In this document: positions 36,689 through 45,415 of the stretch, one piece after another
Layout: each line of letters opens with the position of its first letter
Position numbering within the stretch: the stretch's first letter is position 1
Assembly (NCBI RefSeq): GCF_009928415.1
Contig: NZ_JAABNN010000002.1
Location: 620,001 to 684,000 of the forward strand
Origin: Bacillus sp. USDA818B3_A
GTDB lineage: Bacteria; Bacillota; Bacilli; Bacillales; Cytobacillaceae
Direction: 5' to 3'
DNA length: 64,000 nt
Position numbers and translations under genes: made by a program
The notes under the pieces: generated by a model
What the model saw: only the letters and a program-made list of their open reading frames with translations
What the model was told of the DNA's origin: nothing
Database searches by the model: none

Positions 36689-37519
36689 TCACCCTTTCAT
36701 CGCACCATCTGCAATTCCTTTTAAAATGCTTTTTTGGAAAATGACATAGAAGATAATTACTGGGATTGCCGCAAGGATCAATGCGCTAAGGATTGCCGTC
36801 CAATCACTTTTGTATTGCCCAAATAGCGTGTTCGTTGATAACAGCAGTGTATATTTGTTGTTGTCTGATAATAGAATGAGCGGCAATAAAAAATCATTCC
36901 ATATCCACAGGACATTGGTGATCGCAATGGTAACAGTAATCGGCTTTAGCAGCGGAATGATAATATAAATAAAGGTTTGAAATAAATTGCAGCCGTCAAT
37001 GAATGCTGATTCCTCTATCTCCTTAGGGATACTCTTAACAAATCCATGATATAAAAAAATGGCCATACTCACTCCAAGACCAACATATACGAGAGCCAAT
37101 CCTACCAATGAGTTGTTCATATGCAGCACTAATGTCGTTTTGTATAAAGGGATCATGATGGAACTGAATGGAACAAGCATAGAAAATACAAACAGGCCAA
37201 ATAGAAACTTGGACAATTTCGTTTTGGTTCGTGCCAATCTCCATCCTGCCATGGCAGAAAAAAGAATCATAAGTGAAACACCAATAAAAGCCACCACAAC
37301 TGTGTTAAGTAAACTGCGTAAATAACTCATCTTTTCAATCGTTCGTATATAATTGTCAACTTGTAATTCCTTTGGTAAAGATAATACATTGGTTAAAAGT
37401 TCGCCATTTGACTTAAATGAATTAACTAATGCCATTAGAAAAGGAAAGAGCCAAACTGCCATTAAAGGGAATAAAAAGGAATAGATGATTGTATTCACAA
37501 CGATTCGTTTTCGCCTCAT
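36689..37519 (-). CDS. Carbohydrate ABC transporter permease, MalG/YesQ type
   Basis: A 276-residue permease with six predicted membrane segments. The EAA loop reads EEIESAFIDGCNLFQTFIYIIIPLLKP-like, beginning PKEIEESAFIDGC. It is the second permease of the transporter. Its start overlaps the end of the first permease gene by 4 bases (ATGA), and its stop feeds directly into the GH5 ribosome site. AGGAGC precedes the ATG. The transporter has no ATPase gene in the window, as is usual for Bacillus importers that share MsmX. Confidence 0.9.
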   Translation of the reverse strand: MRRKRIVVNTIIYSFLFPLMAVWLFPFLMALVNSFKSNGELLTNVLSLPKELQVDNYIRTIEKMSYLRSLLNTVVVAFIGVSLMILFSAMAGWRLARTKTKLSKFLFGLFVFSMLVPFSSIMIPLYKTTLVLHMNNSLVGLALVYVGLGVSMAIFLYHGFVKSIPKEIEESAFIDGCNLFQTFIYIIIPLLKPITVTIAITNVLWIWNDFLLPLILLSDNNKYTLLLSTNTLFGQYKSDWTAILSALILAAIPVIIFYVIFQKSILKGIADGAMKG

Positions 37520-38394
37520 AGCTCAAGCTCCTTTCGTTTCATGACTCTTAGCTGAATTATGGTTATCAAGAATACAATCAGAAACAATACCGTAGATTTC
37601 GCGGTGGCAAAGCCATACTTCACATTTCCTTTAAATGCTTCTTCATAGATATTAAGTGCAACAGCTTGTGTCGCCCGTCCAGGTCCCCCACCTGTTAACG
37701 AATAGATGACGTCAAATACTTGAAAGGCAGCGTTCAAAGCCCAAAATGTACAAATCGTAATGGCATGCTGGATCATCGGAAATGTAATATTTTTAAATAC
37801 TTGCCAGGAATTAGCTCCGTCTAATGTAGCTGCTTCCTTCAATTGAACAGGAACCCCTTGTATAGCTGCTATGTAGATGATCATTAAATAACCGACTGAC
37901 CCCCACGTAGACACAATGATGATTGCTATAAATGAATAATGAGGATTACCAATCCATGACTTATCTAGGAATGCCATTCCCCAATTGTCAGCCAAATAAA
38001 ACGTAACCCTGGTAAAAACAAACACCCACATATATCCACCGATAATCATACTTATCATATTTGGCATCAGATACGCGGTTCGAAAGAAGGCCCTCGCTCT
38101 TGACACTGATTCAATTAATACCGCTAAAAATAGGGCCAATACATTCGAAATCACGACAAACACGACAACATATTTAAGGGTAAATTGGATAGACGCCCAA
38201 AATTCCCTGTCTGTTATGATTTCTTGAAAGTTCAAAAAACCAATAAATTGATAGGTTTTACTTAGCCCATTCCAATCGGTAAGTGAATAGTAAATCCCTG
38301 AAATGGCAGGATATAGTTTAAAAATGAGATAGGTCATGAGAGCAGGTAATACATAAAGTAATAGAATTCTATTTTCCTTTTGTTTTGTAAACAT
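37516..38394 (-). CDS. Carbohydrate ABC transporter permease, MalF/YesP type
   Basis: A permease of about 292 residues with six predicted membrane segments. The EAA loop reads KEAATLDGANSWQVFKNITFP, and LTGGGPGRATQ is typical of MalF-type partners. GGGAGG lies 7 bases before the ATG at 38394; the in-frame TTG codons further up are less likely. It is translationally coupled to the second permease gene. A hairpin lies between it and the solute-binding protein gene. Confidence 0.9.
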   Translation of the reverse strand: MFTKQKENRILLLYVLPALMTYLIFKLYPAISGIYYSLTDWNGLSKTYQFIGFLNFQEIITDREFWASIQFTLKYVVVFVVISNVLALFLAVLIESVSRARAFFRTAYLMPNMISMIIGGYMWVFVFTRVTFYLADNWGMAFLDKSWIGNPHYSFIAIIIVSTWGSVGYLMIIYIAAIQGVPVQLKEAATLDGANSWQVFKNITFPMIQHAITICTFWALNAAFQVFDVIYSLTGGGPGRATQAVALNIYEEAFKGNVKYGFATAKSTVLFLIVFLITIIQLRVMKRKELEL

Positions 38395-38418
38395 CAACAA
38401 ACCTCCCTTACAAAGGAA

Positions 38419-38451
38419 GAAAAGAGACGAACAAAAGCCCCGCCTCTTTTC
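38419..38451 (-). other. Intercistronic stem-loop between solute-binding protein and permease genes
   Basis: GAAAAGAG (38419-38426) pairs with CTCTTTTC (38444-38451), with a partly paired inner segment. On the minus strand only mixed bases follow. As at 6078-6106, it should leave the binding-protein mRNA in excess over the permease mRNA. Confidence 0.6.
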
Positions 38452-38491
38452 ATTTTGCGTACAATATTAGCATTTATCAGATGTCCCTTTT

Positions 38492-39751
38492 TTACTTCCT
38501 GGATTTGGCAAAGACTTCATCCATCCTTTTTATAAAATCATCCTTTTTAACAGTACCAACGTAGTATTCCTGCAGCAATTTACCCTGTTCCTCGGTAACT
38601 GCTGATGGAAGAATTAAATCTTGATAGGATTTTCCGGCTTCGACATATTGATAGGCATCTTTAACCCATGGATCAGTTTCAAACTTATGAATTGTTGAAA
38701 TTGGGTTGAACCTCAAGGATTGAAATAGGGCGGAAGAATCTTTATCATCAAGGACATAATTGGCGAACTTTAGTGCGACTTCCTTTACTTTACTATCCGG
38801 GTTAACGGCTAATGTTGTAGATGTGGAAAGGTTGACTAACGTATCCGCTTTATTTTCATTGATTGGTAACGGGAATACGCCTAGTTCCATTTTAGGATTG
38901 GTTTCCATAATAGTTCCTGCGGCCCAAGTACCCTGTACAAACATGGCGGCCTTTCCATTTGCAAAATCCGCAGCACCCACTTCTGAGCCGGTTTCCATCG
39001 CCCGGTCTGTACCATTTTTCATAATTAAATCGATCGGACCAAAAATATCCTCCATCTCTTTATAAGACCCTTTTCCTTCATTCATTCTGTTAACCCAATC
39101 CGGCACTTCACCTGATACTTTTCCGCCTAGGGTAAGCGCTGTCATTAATTGCGGCACCCACTGTTCCTGGAAAGCCAACATAAATGGTGTATATTTATTT
39201 TCTTTTAGTGTTTTTGTAACCTGTTCCAACTCACTTAGCGTTTCTGGGGCTTTTAAACCTAACTTATTGAAGATCGCTTTGTTATAGAGAACACCCCAAG
39301 CTGTGCTTTCAATTGGAACAACGACCAATTTGTTATCATATGTGACTGTTTTCTTTACATTCTCGAAGAGTTTGGATGCGAGTGGTTCGTTGGAGAGATC
39401 TGTCAGGTGCCCAGCTTTGTAGTAGGTTGGGATATTATTGCTATGAATGGTGAAGAGATCAGGTGCGTCACCGCCGCTTAAACGAGCTTGCAGCACGCTG
39501 TCATACTGATCTGAACTCGGCATTTCCAGATTTACTTTAACCTTCATATTTTCTTCTTTCAGCATCTTTTTTTCAAACTGTTTTGTATAGGCTTCCCACT
39601 GGTCCATATATTGCGGAAAGCTCATCATGATATTCAATTCAACCTCTTCTGGAGCGGAAGAACCGGAACTCGAAGATTTCTTTTCGTTGTTACAGGCAGC
39701 CGTAACAAAAACCAGTAACATGATTAGAGCCATAGACATTATTTTTCTCAT
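38492..39751 (-). CDS. Extracellular sugar-binding lipoprotein (YesO-like)
   Basis: A 419-residue exported lipoprotein. The signal ends in the lipobox VTAAC with the acylated Cys at residue 20, followed by a Ser-rich linker. The mature part is a family-1 binding protein (ADFANGKAAMFVQGTWAAG, LARFKY-type C-terminal segments). AAAGGGGTCGG precedes the ATG. It is the first transporter gene and lies 76 bases downstream of the response regulator gene in the same direction. It would deliver an oligosaccharide to the two permeases encoded after it. Ligand unknown. Confidence 0.9.
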   Translation of the reverse strand: MRKIMSMALIMLLVFVTAACNNEKKSSSSGSSAPEEVELNIMMSFPQYMDQWEAYTKQFEKKMLKEENMKVKVNLEMPSSDQYDSVLQARLSGGDAPDLFTIHSNNIPTYYKAGHLTDLSNEPLASKLFENVKKTVTYDNKLVVVPIESTAWGVLYNKAIFNKLGLKAPETLSELEQVTKTLKENKYTPFMLAFQEQWVPQLMTALTLGGKVSGEVPDWVNRMNEGKGSYKEMEDIFGPIDLIMKNGTDRAMETGSEVGAADFANGKAAMFVQGTWAAGTIMETNPKMELGVFPLPINENKADTLVNLSTSTTLAVNPDSKVKEVALKFANYVLDDKDSSALFQSLRFNPISTIHKFETDPWVKDAYQYVEAGKSYQDLILPSAVTEEQGKLLQEYYVGTVKKDDFIKRMDEVFAKSRK

Positions 39752-39827
39752 AAAACCGACCCCTTTCAGATTTAATAAAGATCTCTTTATCTAGCTCAAC
39801 TATACGGAATCTGAAAAAGTTCGTCAT

Positions 39828-40952
39828 TCAATTTTTATAAGCTGATTTATTGTAATTATTTAATGTCTCCTGCATTTTTCCGGGACTGGTACCGAAATGC
39901 TTTTTAAATACCTTATAAAAATAAGCCAAATCTGGATATCCTACGAGTCCGCCAATTTCCTTTAATGGAACTTCTGATTCGATGATGAGCTCTTTCGCCT
40001 TTTCCATTCTAAGGGCGGTAACATATTCAGAAAAACTAGTCCCAGTCTTCTCTTTAAAAACCTTACTGAGATATTCTTTGCTAATATAAAACTGATTGGC
40101 TGTTTGGTCCAATGTTACTCCTAAATGATAATTTTTCTTTAAATAAAGTTCAATTTGTTTAACATCCATACTTTTTCTTGATTTTATTAATAGGCTAATG
40201 ATCGATGATGCCTTCGTATAATGTTGCTGAGTGCACCCAAGTACCTCCTCTATGGTGGAGTCTTGACTGAACACATAAGAAGGACCTTTCCCTTCAAATA
40301 CTTCTTGTATGCTGTATCCCCTGTTGGTGATGAAACGTTGCAGCCAGTTATGAAAATCGAAATAAATACAGACAATTAGACTTTTCTCAACTCCTTGTCC
40401 TTCCTTCAATGTAATAAAATCAGCTAGTTCCCTAAATTTTTGCTCGAGTAATTTTGGGTTATCTGACCTCAGACATTCATAAATGGAAGTCCGGAAGTTC
40501 GTATACTCATCAAACCAGACAACATTCATAAATCCATTCAAATCCAAAGGCTGTCTCGTTTTATCTGTGGATTCCTTGTTTAGCTCTTCTACACAACGCT
40601 CTAATTGGAGGTTCAATTCACCGGGCTTTAGCGGCTTCAAAAGATAATCATTTACCTTTAACTGTACGGCACTTTTTGTGTATTTGAAATCTGCAAACCC
40701 ACTGACAATCAGCACCTTTGCTTGATCTCCTTCCTCCCGTAATCTTCTAAGTAACTCAATCCCATTTAAATGGGGCATTTCTATGTCGGTGATAATAATA
40801 TCGGGGTGGAGACGGGTAATTAGTTCATACCCATACTTACCATCCGATGCTTCAGCGACCACTTCCAGCCCAAGCTTATTCCAATTCCCCAGATGTTTAA
40901 TGGTCATCCTGGTCCAAGGTTCATCCTCAATAAGAATAACTTTGTACGCCAT
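39828..40952 (-). CDS. yesN: Two-component response regulator, YesN type (receiver plus AraC domain)
   Basis: A response regulator of about 374 residues from ATG 40952; an in-frame ATG at 40964 is also possible. The receiver domain (~1-120) has the acidic pocket IEDE and the phosphoacceptor Asp56 in IIITDIEMPHLNG. A linker of ~130 residues precedes the C-terminal AraC helix-turn-helix pair (VTLDQTANQFYISKEYLSKVF and PLKEIGGLVGYPDLAYFYKVF). The gene overlaps the 3' end of the sensor kinase gene. It likely switches on the adjacent binding-protein-permease-GH5 genes when the kinase senses its sugar. Confidence 0.92.
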   Translation of the reverse strand: MAYKVILIEDEPWTRMTIKHLGNWNKLGLEVVAEASDGKYGYELITRLHPDIIITDIEMPHLNGIELLRRLREEGDQAKVLIVSGFADFKYTKSAVQLKVNDYLLKPLKPGELNLQLERCVEELNKESTDKTRQPLDLNGFMNVVWFDEYTNFRTSIYECLRSDNPKLLEQKFRELADFITLKEGQGVEKSLIVCIYFDFHNWLQRFITNRGYSIQEVFEGKGPSYVFSQDSTIEEVLGCTQQHYTKASSIISLLIKSRKSMDVKQIELYLKKNYHLGVTLDQTANQFYISKEYLSKVFKEKTGTSFSEYVTALRMEKAKELIIESEVPLKEIGGLVGYPDLAYFYKVFKKHFGTSPGKMQETLNNYNKSAYKN

Positions 40953-42720
40953 CCTGATCGCCATCCTTCTTATTAATTTTCATATACAATGTAACAACTG
41001 TTCCATTTCCTTCTTTGCTTTCGATCGAAAGACCATATTGTTCCCCGTGATACAGCTTAATTCGGGAGTTAACATTAATTAAACCGATGTTACTTGCCGC
41101 ACTTATGGCTTTCGGTGTCCCTAATTTCAATTCCGCTTGAATGGAATGCAAACGTTCAAATGAAATACCCAAACCGTTGTCATGAATGGTAATCACAGCC
41201 TCATTCTCGTATACTCTTTCGGCTGAAAACGAAATATTCCAATCCCCTGCTTTGTTGCGAAATCCATGTTTCAGACAGTTTTCTATGATTGGTTGGACGA
41301 TTAACTTAGGAACCAACATATCCATTAAAGATTCCGGGATAGATTGCTTCACATGGAGCCGGTTTCCAAACCGTTGATTTTGGATAAAAAGGTAACTATT
41401 CAGGTAGATCATTTCTTCACCAAGCGGGACCATCTCTTCAGAGAAATTTAAAGAATACCGCATGATGTCACTCAAACCAAGAGTAATCGTATAAATCTCT
41501 TGAACATTTTTCTCTAAAGCCATACCTCCAATAACTTGCAGCGTGTTATACATAAAATGTGGATTAATTTGGGCTTGAAGAGCTCGGATTTGAGCATCCC
41601 TGGCGTCAATTCTACTTTGATAATCCTGTAGGATTAGGTTTTGATTCCGTTTGACCATTTCATTAAAGCTGGTATGTAGAATACCAATCTCATCGTACCG
41701 TTTAACAGTATTTGGTTTATTGCTAGAATCAAGAGTTTGAGTTTCCATTCTTTTTGAAAGGTTAATAATTGGTTTGCTGATTATATGTGAGAAGATAACG
41801 GAGAAGATAATGGCTAAAATAATATTAAAAATAGCGAAGAGGAACCCTATTAATAGAGTTTTTACTATGTTGTTAATCAAAACGTGGTTCGGTACAATCT
41901 TAACGACTTGTAATTTTCCATTGCTGACTGAGTGATAAAAATAAAAATTACCATCTTTTTGAACGAACTGATCTGGGGCATTTCTCATTTTTCCTAATAA
42001 AGCAGTGATGACTTTTGAAGATGGATCCTCCCCCTTGCCTCTATTCATCAAAATGATCTTGTCTGCATCATTTAGAAGAACAATCGATTCATCTTCACTC
42101 GTTTTTATCTTTTCGAGGAGATCGCCAAGCGCTTCAGGTTTGAGCCTTATGACCATTAAGGCCCTGGGAACATTGGTAATAAAATTGTTAATCCGGTGCA
42201 TGGCCAAAATTTCATTATCCACTCTAATAAAGTAAAGGTTCGTTTGCAAATGATTGTCTCTTTTCCCCGTGAAAATCCTTTTCATTTGTTTCTCAGTAAT
42301 AACGGTCCCTGAACGTAAGGCCACAAAAGTCTTCTTGGTGTCTAAGTCATGCAACTCGATCGAATTAATTTTTGGATCAATACTAATGGCAGTATAAAAA
42401 GCTGTCCTGATTCTCTCTTTAACTGTATAGTCTAACTCTTCCTCTTTCATTGCCCAAGATAACAAATCATTCCGTAATGCCTTGTTTACCTCGAACTCAT
42501 AAAATTGGGCCATATATTTGTTAACGCTTAGCTGGAGTCTGTCTGCAAGCCAGCTTGTGCTCATTTTCCTGTTTTCAATAAGCTCTCTGTACGTATCGGA
42601 GTATACTGAATTTGCCGTGAAAGTGGTCAGGATGATCAGTGGGACGATGGAAATCACGAGCATTGCTGCCAATATTTTTTTTCGGATGGAAAGGGAGTAG
42701 AATAATTCCTTCATTTTCAA
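40927..42720 (-). CDS. yesM: Sensor histidine kinase, YesM type
   Basis: A 597-residue membrane kinase. Membrane segments lie near residues 15-37 and 285-310 and enclose a ~245-residue extracellular sensor. A HAMP domain follows. The LytS/YesM-type kinase block is QAQINPHFMYNTLQVIGG, with the phosphorylated His near residue 386, and the ATP-binding motifs are QPIIENCLKHGF and IHDNGLGISF. The start is TTG at 42720 with AGGAGG about 7 bases upstream. It forms a pair with the overlapping YesN-type regulator gene. Ligand sensing may involve the neighbouring binding protein; this is inference. Confidence 0.92.
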   Translation of the reverse strand: MKMKELFYSLSIRKKILAAMLVISIVPLIILTTFTANSVYSDTYRELIENRKMSTSWLADRLQLSVNKYMAQFYEFEVNKALRNDLLSWAMKEEELDYTVKERIRTAFYTAISIDPKINSIELHDLDTKKTFVALRSGTVITEKQMKRIFTGKRDNHLQTNLYFIRVDNEILAMHRINNFITNVPRALMVIRLKPEALGDLLEKIKTSEDESIVLLNDADKIILMNRGKGEDPSSKVITALLGKMRNAPDQFVQKDGNFYFYHSVSNGKLQVVKIVPNHVLINNIVKTLLIGFLFAIFNIILAIIFSVIFSHIISKPIINLSKRMETQTLDSSNKPNTVKRYDEIGILHTSFNEMVKRNQNLILQDYQSRIDARDAQIRALQAQINPHFMYNTLQVIGGMALEKNVQEIYTITLGLSDIMRYSLNFSEEMVPLGEEMIYLNSYLFIQNQRFGNRLHVKQSIPESLMDMLVPKLIVQPIIENCLKHGFRNKAGDWNISFSAERVYENEAVITIHDNGLGISFERLHSIQAELKLGTPKAISAASNIGLINVNSRIKLYHGEQYGLSIESKEGNGTVVTLYMKINKKDGDQDGVQSYSY

Positions 42721-42904
42721 GCAAAAGCCTCCTTTATTTCTATGAATCTAGAACATAAAAAAACGCCTACTTTTTATAAAGAATAGATATTTATTCCTAT
42801 TATAAGTTAACCTTATTATAATTCATGCCTTCTTCATTCTCAAACGGATGTGGAATAAAAAAAGATGACCAACATTTACTGGGTGATTTAACTTAAAAAA
42901 AGAA

Positions 42905-42937
42905 AAAGTCCTAACATCAATTAAATGTTAGGACTTT
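42905..42937 (-). terminator. Terminator after tRNA-Val
   Basis: AAAGTCCTAACAT (42905-42917) pairs with ATGTTAGGACTTT (42925-42937). On the minus strand it is followed by TTCTTTTTTT. Confidence 0.9.
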
Positions 42938-42942
42938 CTTAA

Positions 42943-43015
42943 TGACCTGTGAGGGGTTCGAACCCCCGACCTCAACCCTGTCAAGGTTGCGCTCTCCCAG
43001 CTGAGCTAACAGATC
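42943..43015 (-). tRNA. tRNA-Val (anticodon GAC)
   Basis: 73 nucleotides on the minus strand. Acceptor arms GATCTGT/ACAGGTC pair with one G-T wobble. The D-arm AGCTCAGCTGGGAGAGC, the anticodon stem CAACC/GGTTG with loop TTGACAG, and the T-arm GGGGGTTCGAACCCC are all present. Loop position gives anticodon GAC, which reads GUC/GUU valine codons. The 3' CCA is not encoded. A promoter and a terminator flank it, so it is an independently transcribed single tRNA gene. Confidence 0.93.
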
Positions 43016-43036
43016 TCTTATTTAAGTACAAATTTA

Positions 43037-43064
43037 ATTATAATCAATATTCTAAGAAAGTCAA
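43037..43064 (-). promoter_or_regulatory. Promoter of the tRNA-Val gene
   Basis: On the minus strand TTGACT and TATAAT are separated by 16 bases, about 20 bases before the tRNA 5' end. Near-consensus sigma-A promoter. Confidence 0.8.
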
Positions 43065-43124
43065 TATTATTTTTTAATCCCCTCTGCAGCCAAACACAAA
43101 ACAAACACTTGTTCTTATTTTTCA

Positions 43125-43154
43125 TTGAATAAAGAACCTATGTTCGGGTATAAT
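43125..43154 (+). promoter_or_regulatory. Sigma-A promoter of the small WYL-like gene
   Basis: TTGAAT (43125-43130) and TATAAT (43149-43154) are 18 bases apart, 31 bases before the ATG. A LexA-type box sits between them. Confidence 0.7.
43133..43146. promoter_or_regulatory. Candidate LexA (DinR) SOS box
   Basis: AGAACCTATGTTCG agrees with the Bacillus SOS consensus CGAACATATGTTCG at 12 of 14 positions and keeps both half-sites GAAC and GTTC exactly. It lies between the -35 and -10 elements, where LexA would block transcription. Confidence 0.6.
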
Positions 43155-43185
43155 ATACCTATAAACGAAAAAAGGAGTGACTACC

Positions 43186-43410
43186 ATGGATGGACTATTA
43201 ATCCGTTCAATTGAGGAACATATGCCAATCGAAATGATTTATCTTGCTAAAAACCAAGAGCTTTCTCAAAGAAAACTAATCGTAAAAGAAATAAACGATG
43301 ACTACATCCGTGCCTACTGCTTACTTCGGAAACAAATACGCACTTTTAAACGCGAAAACATTCTTTCAATTATGCCGGAGTCCAGATTTCAAAAAACATA
43401 CCTCCATTAA
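43186..43410 (+). CDS. Small WYL-like protein
   Basis: A 74-residue protein from the ATG at 43186, which has AAAAGGAG upstream; a GTG at 43177 overlaps that site. The pattern IEMIYLAKNQELSQRKL, IRAYCLLRKQIRTFKRENI follows the beta-barrel of the WYL domain, which in larger proteins binds nucleic acids or nucleotides and controls transcription. No DNA-binding domain is attached. The LexA-type box in its promoter suggests expression after DNA damage. Its role is unknown. Confidence 0.75.
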   Translation: MDGLLIRSIEEHMPIEMIYLAKNQELSQRKLIVKEINDDYIRAYCLLRKQIRTFKRENILSIMPESRFQKTYLH

Positions 43411-43512
43411 TCCTACTCCTCCTCCCTCCCAGCACACCCTCCAATAAGAAATCCCAGCCCTTTTATGTTAAAATCAGTTGTATCCATAGACTTACGGGGA
43501 GGATGTTTTTCC

Positions 43513-44235
43513 ATGAAATATCCAAGAGGCACGATCAAAGAATATACCCTTCAAAGCACAGAACTACAAGAATCCATGGAACTTCTTATCTATCTGCCTG
43601 CTAACTTTTCACCATTATATAAGTACTCGCTGCTGATTGCACAGGACGGGAAAGATTATTTTCAACTTGGCCGAATCGGACGATTAGCAGATGAGTTACT
43701 TTTTCAAAAAGAAATTGGAAACTTAATCATTGTTGGGGTACCCTATAAGGATGTAAGGGACCGGCGAAGAAAATACCATCCTGAGGGTGATCAAAACCAG
43801 CAATATATACGCTTCCTTGCCCACGAATTGGTGCCATTTATCGAACAGGCATTTCCAACTTATCAAATGGGTTCCACTCGGGGCTTAATTGGCGATTCAC
43901 TGGGCGCAGCCGTTTCATTAATGACAGCCATAAAATATCCTCATACCTTCGGGAAGGTGCTGCTTCAATCCCCATATGTGGATGAACACATCCTTAACTT
44001 AGTTAAAAACTTTAATGACGGACAACTTCTTGAGATTTACCATGTAATCGGCACCCAAGAAACAGCTGTGCCCACTACGGATGGAAAAATAAAAGACTTT
44101 ATTAGCCCGAATCGATTACTATCATCAGAAATAAAATTAAAACCAATTACATATTTTTATGAAGAGTATAATGGAAATCATACCTGGACTTATTGGCAGC
44201 CGGATTTAGAACGTGCCCTCAAAATGTTTTTTTAA
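43513..44235 (+). CDS. yjcH: Esterase-like alpha/beta hydrolase, YjcH
   Basis: A 240-residue protein from the ATG at 43513, preceded by GGGGAGG; this equals the length of B. subtilis YjcH. It belongs to the esterase D/Fes-like family, with the nucleophile Ser in LIGDSLGAAVSL and a C-terminal His in NGNHTWTYW. The substrate is unknown; relatives hydrolyse enterobactin-type or glutathione esters. It is followed by yjcG and yjcF in the same direction, a set also grouped in B. subtilis. Confidence 0.85.
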   Translation: MKYPRGTIKEYTLQSTELQESMELLIYLPANFSPLYKYSLLIAQDGKDYFQLGRIGRLADELLFQKEIGNLIIVGVPYKDVRDRRRKYHPEGDQNQQYIRFLAHELVPFIEQAFPTYQMGSTRGLIGDSLGAAVSLMTAIKYPHTFGKVLLQSPYVDEHILNLVKNFNDGQLLEIYHVIGTQETAVPTTDGKIKDFISPNRLLSSEIKLKPITYFYEEYNGNHTWTYWQPDLERALKMFF

Positions 44236-44337
44236 CATTTTTAGAGGTTTTTATATTATTAGAAAATTTGCTATAATTACACAAGAAAGCGATTTATTAT
44301 TGTTTTTTCGAAATAATTTCATTATGGAGGTAACCAC

Positions 44338-44847
44338 ATGAAATTTGGTGTTGTCATTTTCCCATCCAAAAAGCTTCAAGATATCGTTAATTCTTATCGA
44401 AAGCGCTATGATCCGCATTATGCTCTTATTCCTCCACACTTGACGCTAGAAGCCTTTGAAGCAACAGAAGAAGATGCAAAGAAATTTGCTGATAAATTAC
44501 GAGAAATCGCTGGCGCATCAAGCCCATTTTCTCTAAAAGCAACCAAAATCAGTTCATTTAGGCCTGTCAATAATGTAATCTATTTTAAAGTGGAACCGAC
44601 AAACGAACTTATAAGCTTACATTCGGAGATCAACCGCGAAATAAATAATCAAAAATCAGAATTTGCCTTTGTCCCACATATTACAATCGGCCAAAAGCTA
44701 TCGGATCTTGAGCATTCTGATGTCTATGGCTCATTAAGGATGACAAAAATAAATCATGAAGAAACCATTGACCGCTTCCATCTGCTCTATCAACTAGAAA
44801 ACGAATCTTGGACCGTCTATGAAACATTTCGGCTTGGAAAGGAATAA
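44338..44847 (+). CDS. yjcG: 2H phosphoesterase superfamily protein, YjcG
   Basis: A 169-residue protein with two HxTx motifs, HLTLEAF near residue 36 and HITIGQ near residue 119, that form the catalytic centre of 2H phosphoesterases. B. subtilis YjcG has about 171 residues. GGAGGTAACCAC precedes the ATG. Relatives act on cyclic or 2'-5' phosphate linkages in RNA. The physiological substrate is not known. It lies 9 bases upstream of yjcF and is surely cotranscribed with it. Confidence 0.9.
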   Translation: MKFGVVIFPSKKLQDIVNSYRKRYDPHYALIPPHLTLEAFEATEEDAKKFADKLREIAGASSPFSLKATKISSFRPVNNVIYFKVEPTNELISLHSEINREINNQKSEFAFVPHITIGQKLSDLEHSDVYGSLRMTKINHEETIDRFHLLYQLENESWTVYETFRLGKE

Positions 44848-44856
44848 TAATACAAC

Positions 44857-45303
44857 ATGACTGTTAAAATCGTAGAAAATCAAAAAGAACTAGAAGATGC
44901 TTTTTCCATCAGAAAGACTGTATTCGCCGAGGAGCAAAATGTCCCTCTTGAAGAGGAGATCGACCAATACGAAGATGAGGCCACTCATTTTGTTATGTAT
45001 AGTGAAACAAACGATCCAATTGCTGCAGGGAGATTCCGGGTAGTTGATGGATATGGAAAAGTGGAACGGATTTGTGTTCTAAACGAAGCCCGTAAAACTG
45101 GGGCAGGAAGAAAAATGATGAGCCAAATTGAAGATTATGCACGGAAACAGGACCTACACAAATTAAAATTAAATGCCCAAACCCACGCCATTCCCTTTTA
45201 TGCGGGACTTGGCTACGAGGTTGTTTCTGAGGAATTTTTAGATGCAGGTATTCCTCATAAAACCATGATAAAACAGATTCCTACGGAAGCACTTGCCGAA
45301 TAA
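44857..45303 (+). CDS. yjcF: GNAT family N-acetyltransferase, YjcF
   Basis: A 148-residue GNAT fold protein. The acetyl-CoA site is seen in VERICVLNEARKTGAGRKMMSQI and the late strands in LKLNAQTHAIPFYAGLGYEVVSEEF. The N-terminal IRKTVFAEEQNVP is typical of the ElaA/YjcF subgroup. AGGAATAATAATACAAC precedes the ATG. Acceptor unknown. A hairpin of 12 bp with one wobble (45286-45316) spans its stop codon but lacks a T-run. Confidence 0.9.
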   Translation: MTVKIVENQKELEDAFSIRKTVFAEEQNVPLEEEIDQYEDEATHFVMYSETNDPIAAGRFRVVDGYGKVERICVLNEARKTGAGRKMMSQIEDYARKQDLHKLKLNAQTHAIPFYAGLGYEVVSEEFLDAGIPHKTMIKQIPTEALAE

Positions 45304-45373
45304 TGGCAGGTGCTTCTGCATTTACTGGATAATTAATCAAATACTTTCCGTACCTTCAAGCATTTGTTAAGAT

Positions 45374-45387
45374 AGAACATGTGTTAT
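45374..45387. promoter_or_regulatory. Weak LexA-like box upstream of yjcD
   Basis: AGAACATGTGTTAT keeps the left half-site GAAC and three of four bases of the right half GTTC, 29 bases before the yjcD ATG. One core mismatch makes it doubtful. Confidence 0.25.
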
Positions 45388-45415
45388 TTTTTTTTTGAAA
45401 TAGAGGTTTGAATAT

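Noticed and set aside
42943..43015. tRNA read as tRNA-Asp
   Set aside because: The anticodon loop TTGACAG places GAC at positions 34-36, which is valine; Asp would need GTC.
45286..45316. Hairpin at the yjcF stop as a strong terminator
   Set aside because: The stem is good (12 bp with one wobble) but no T-run follows, so I do not call it a terminator.
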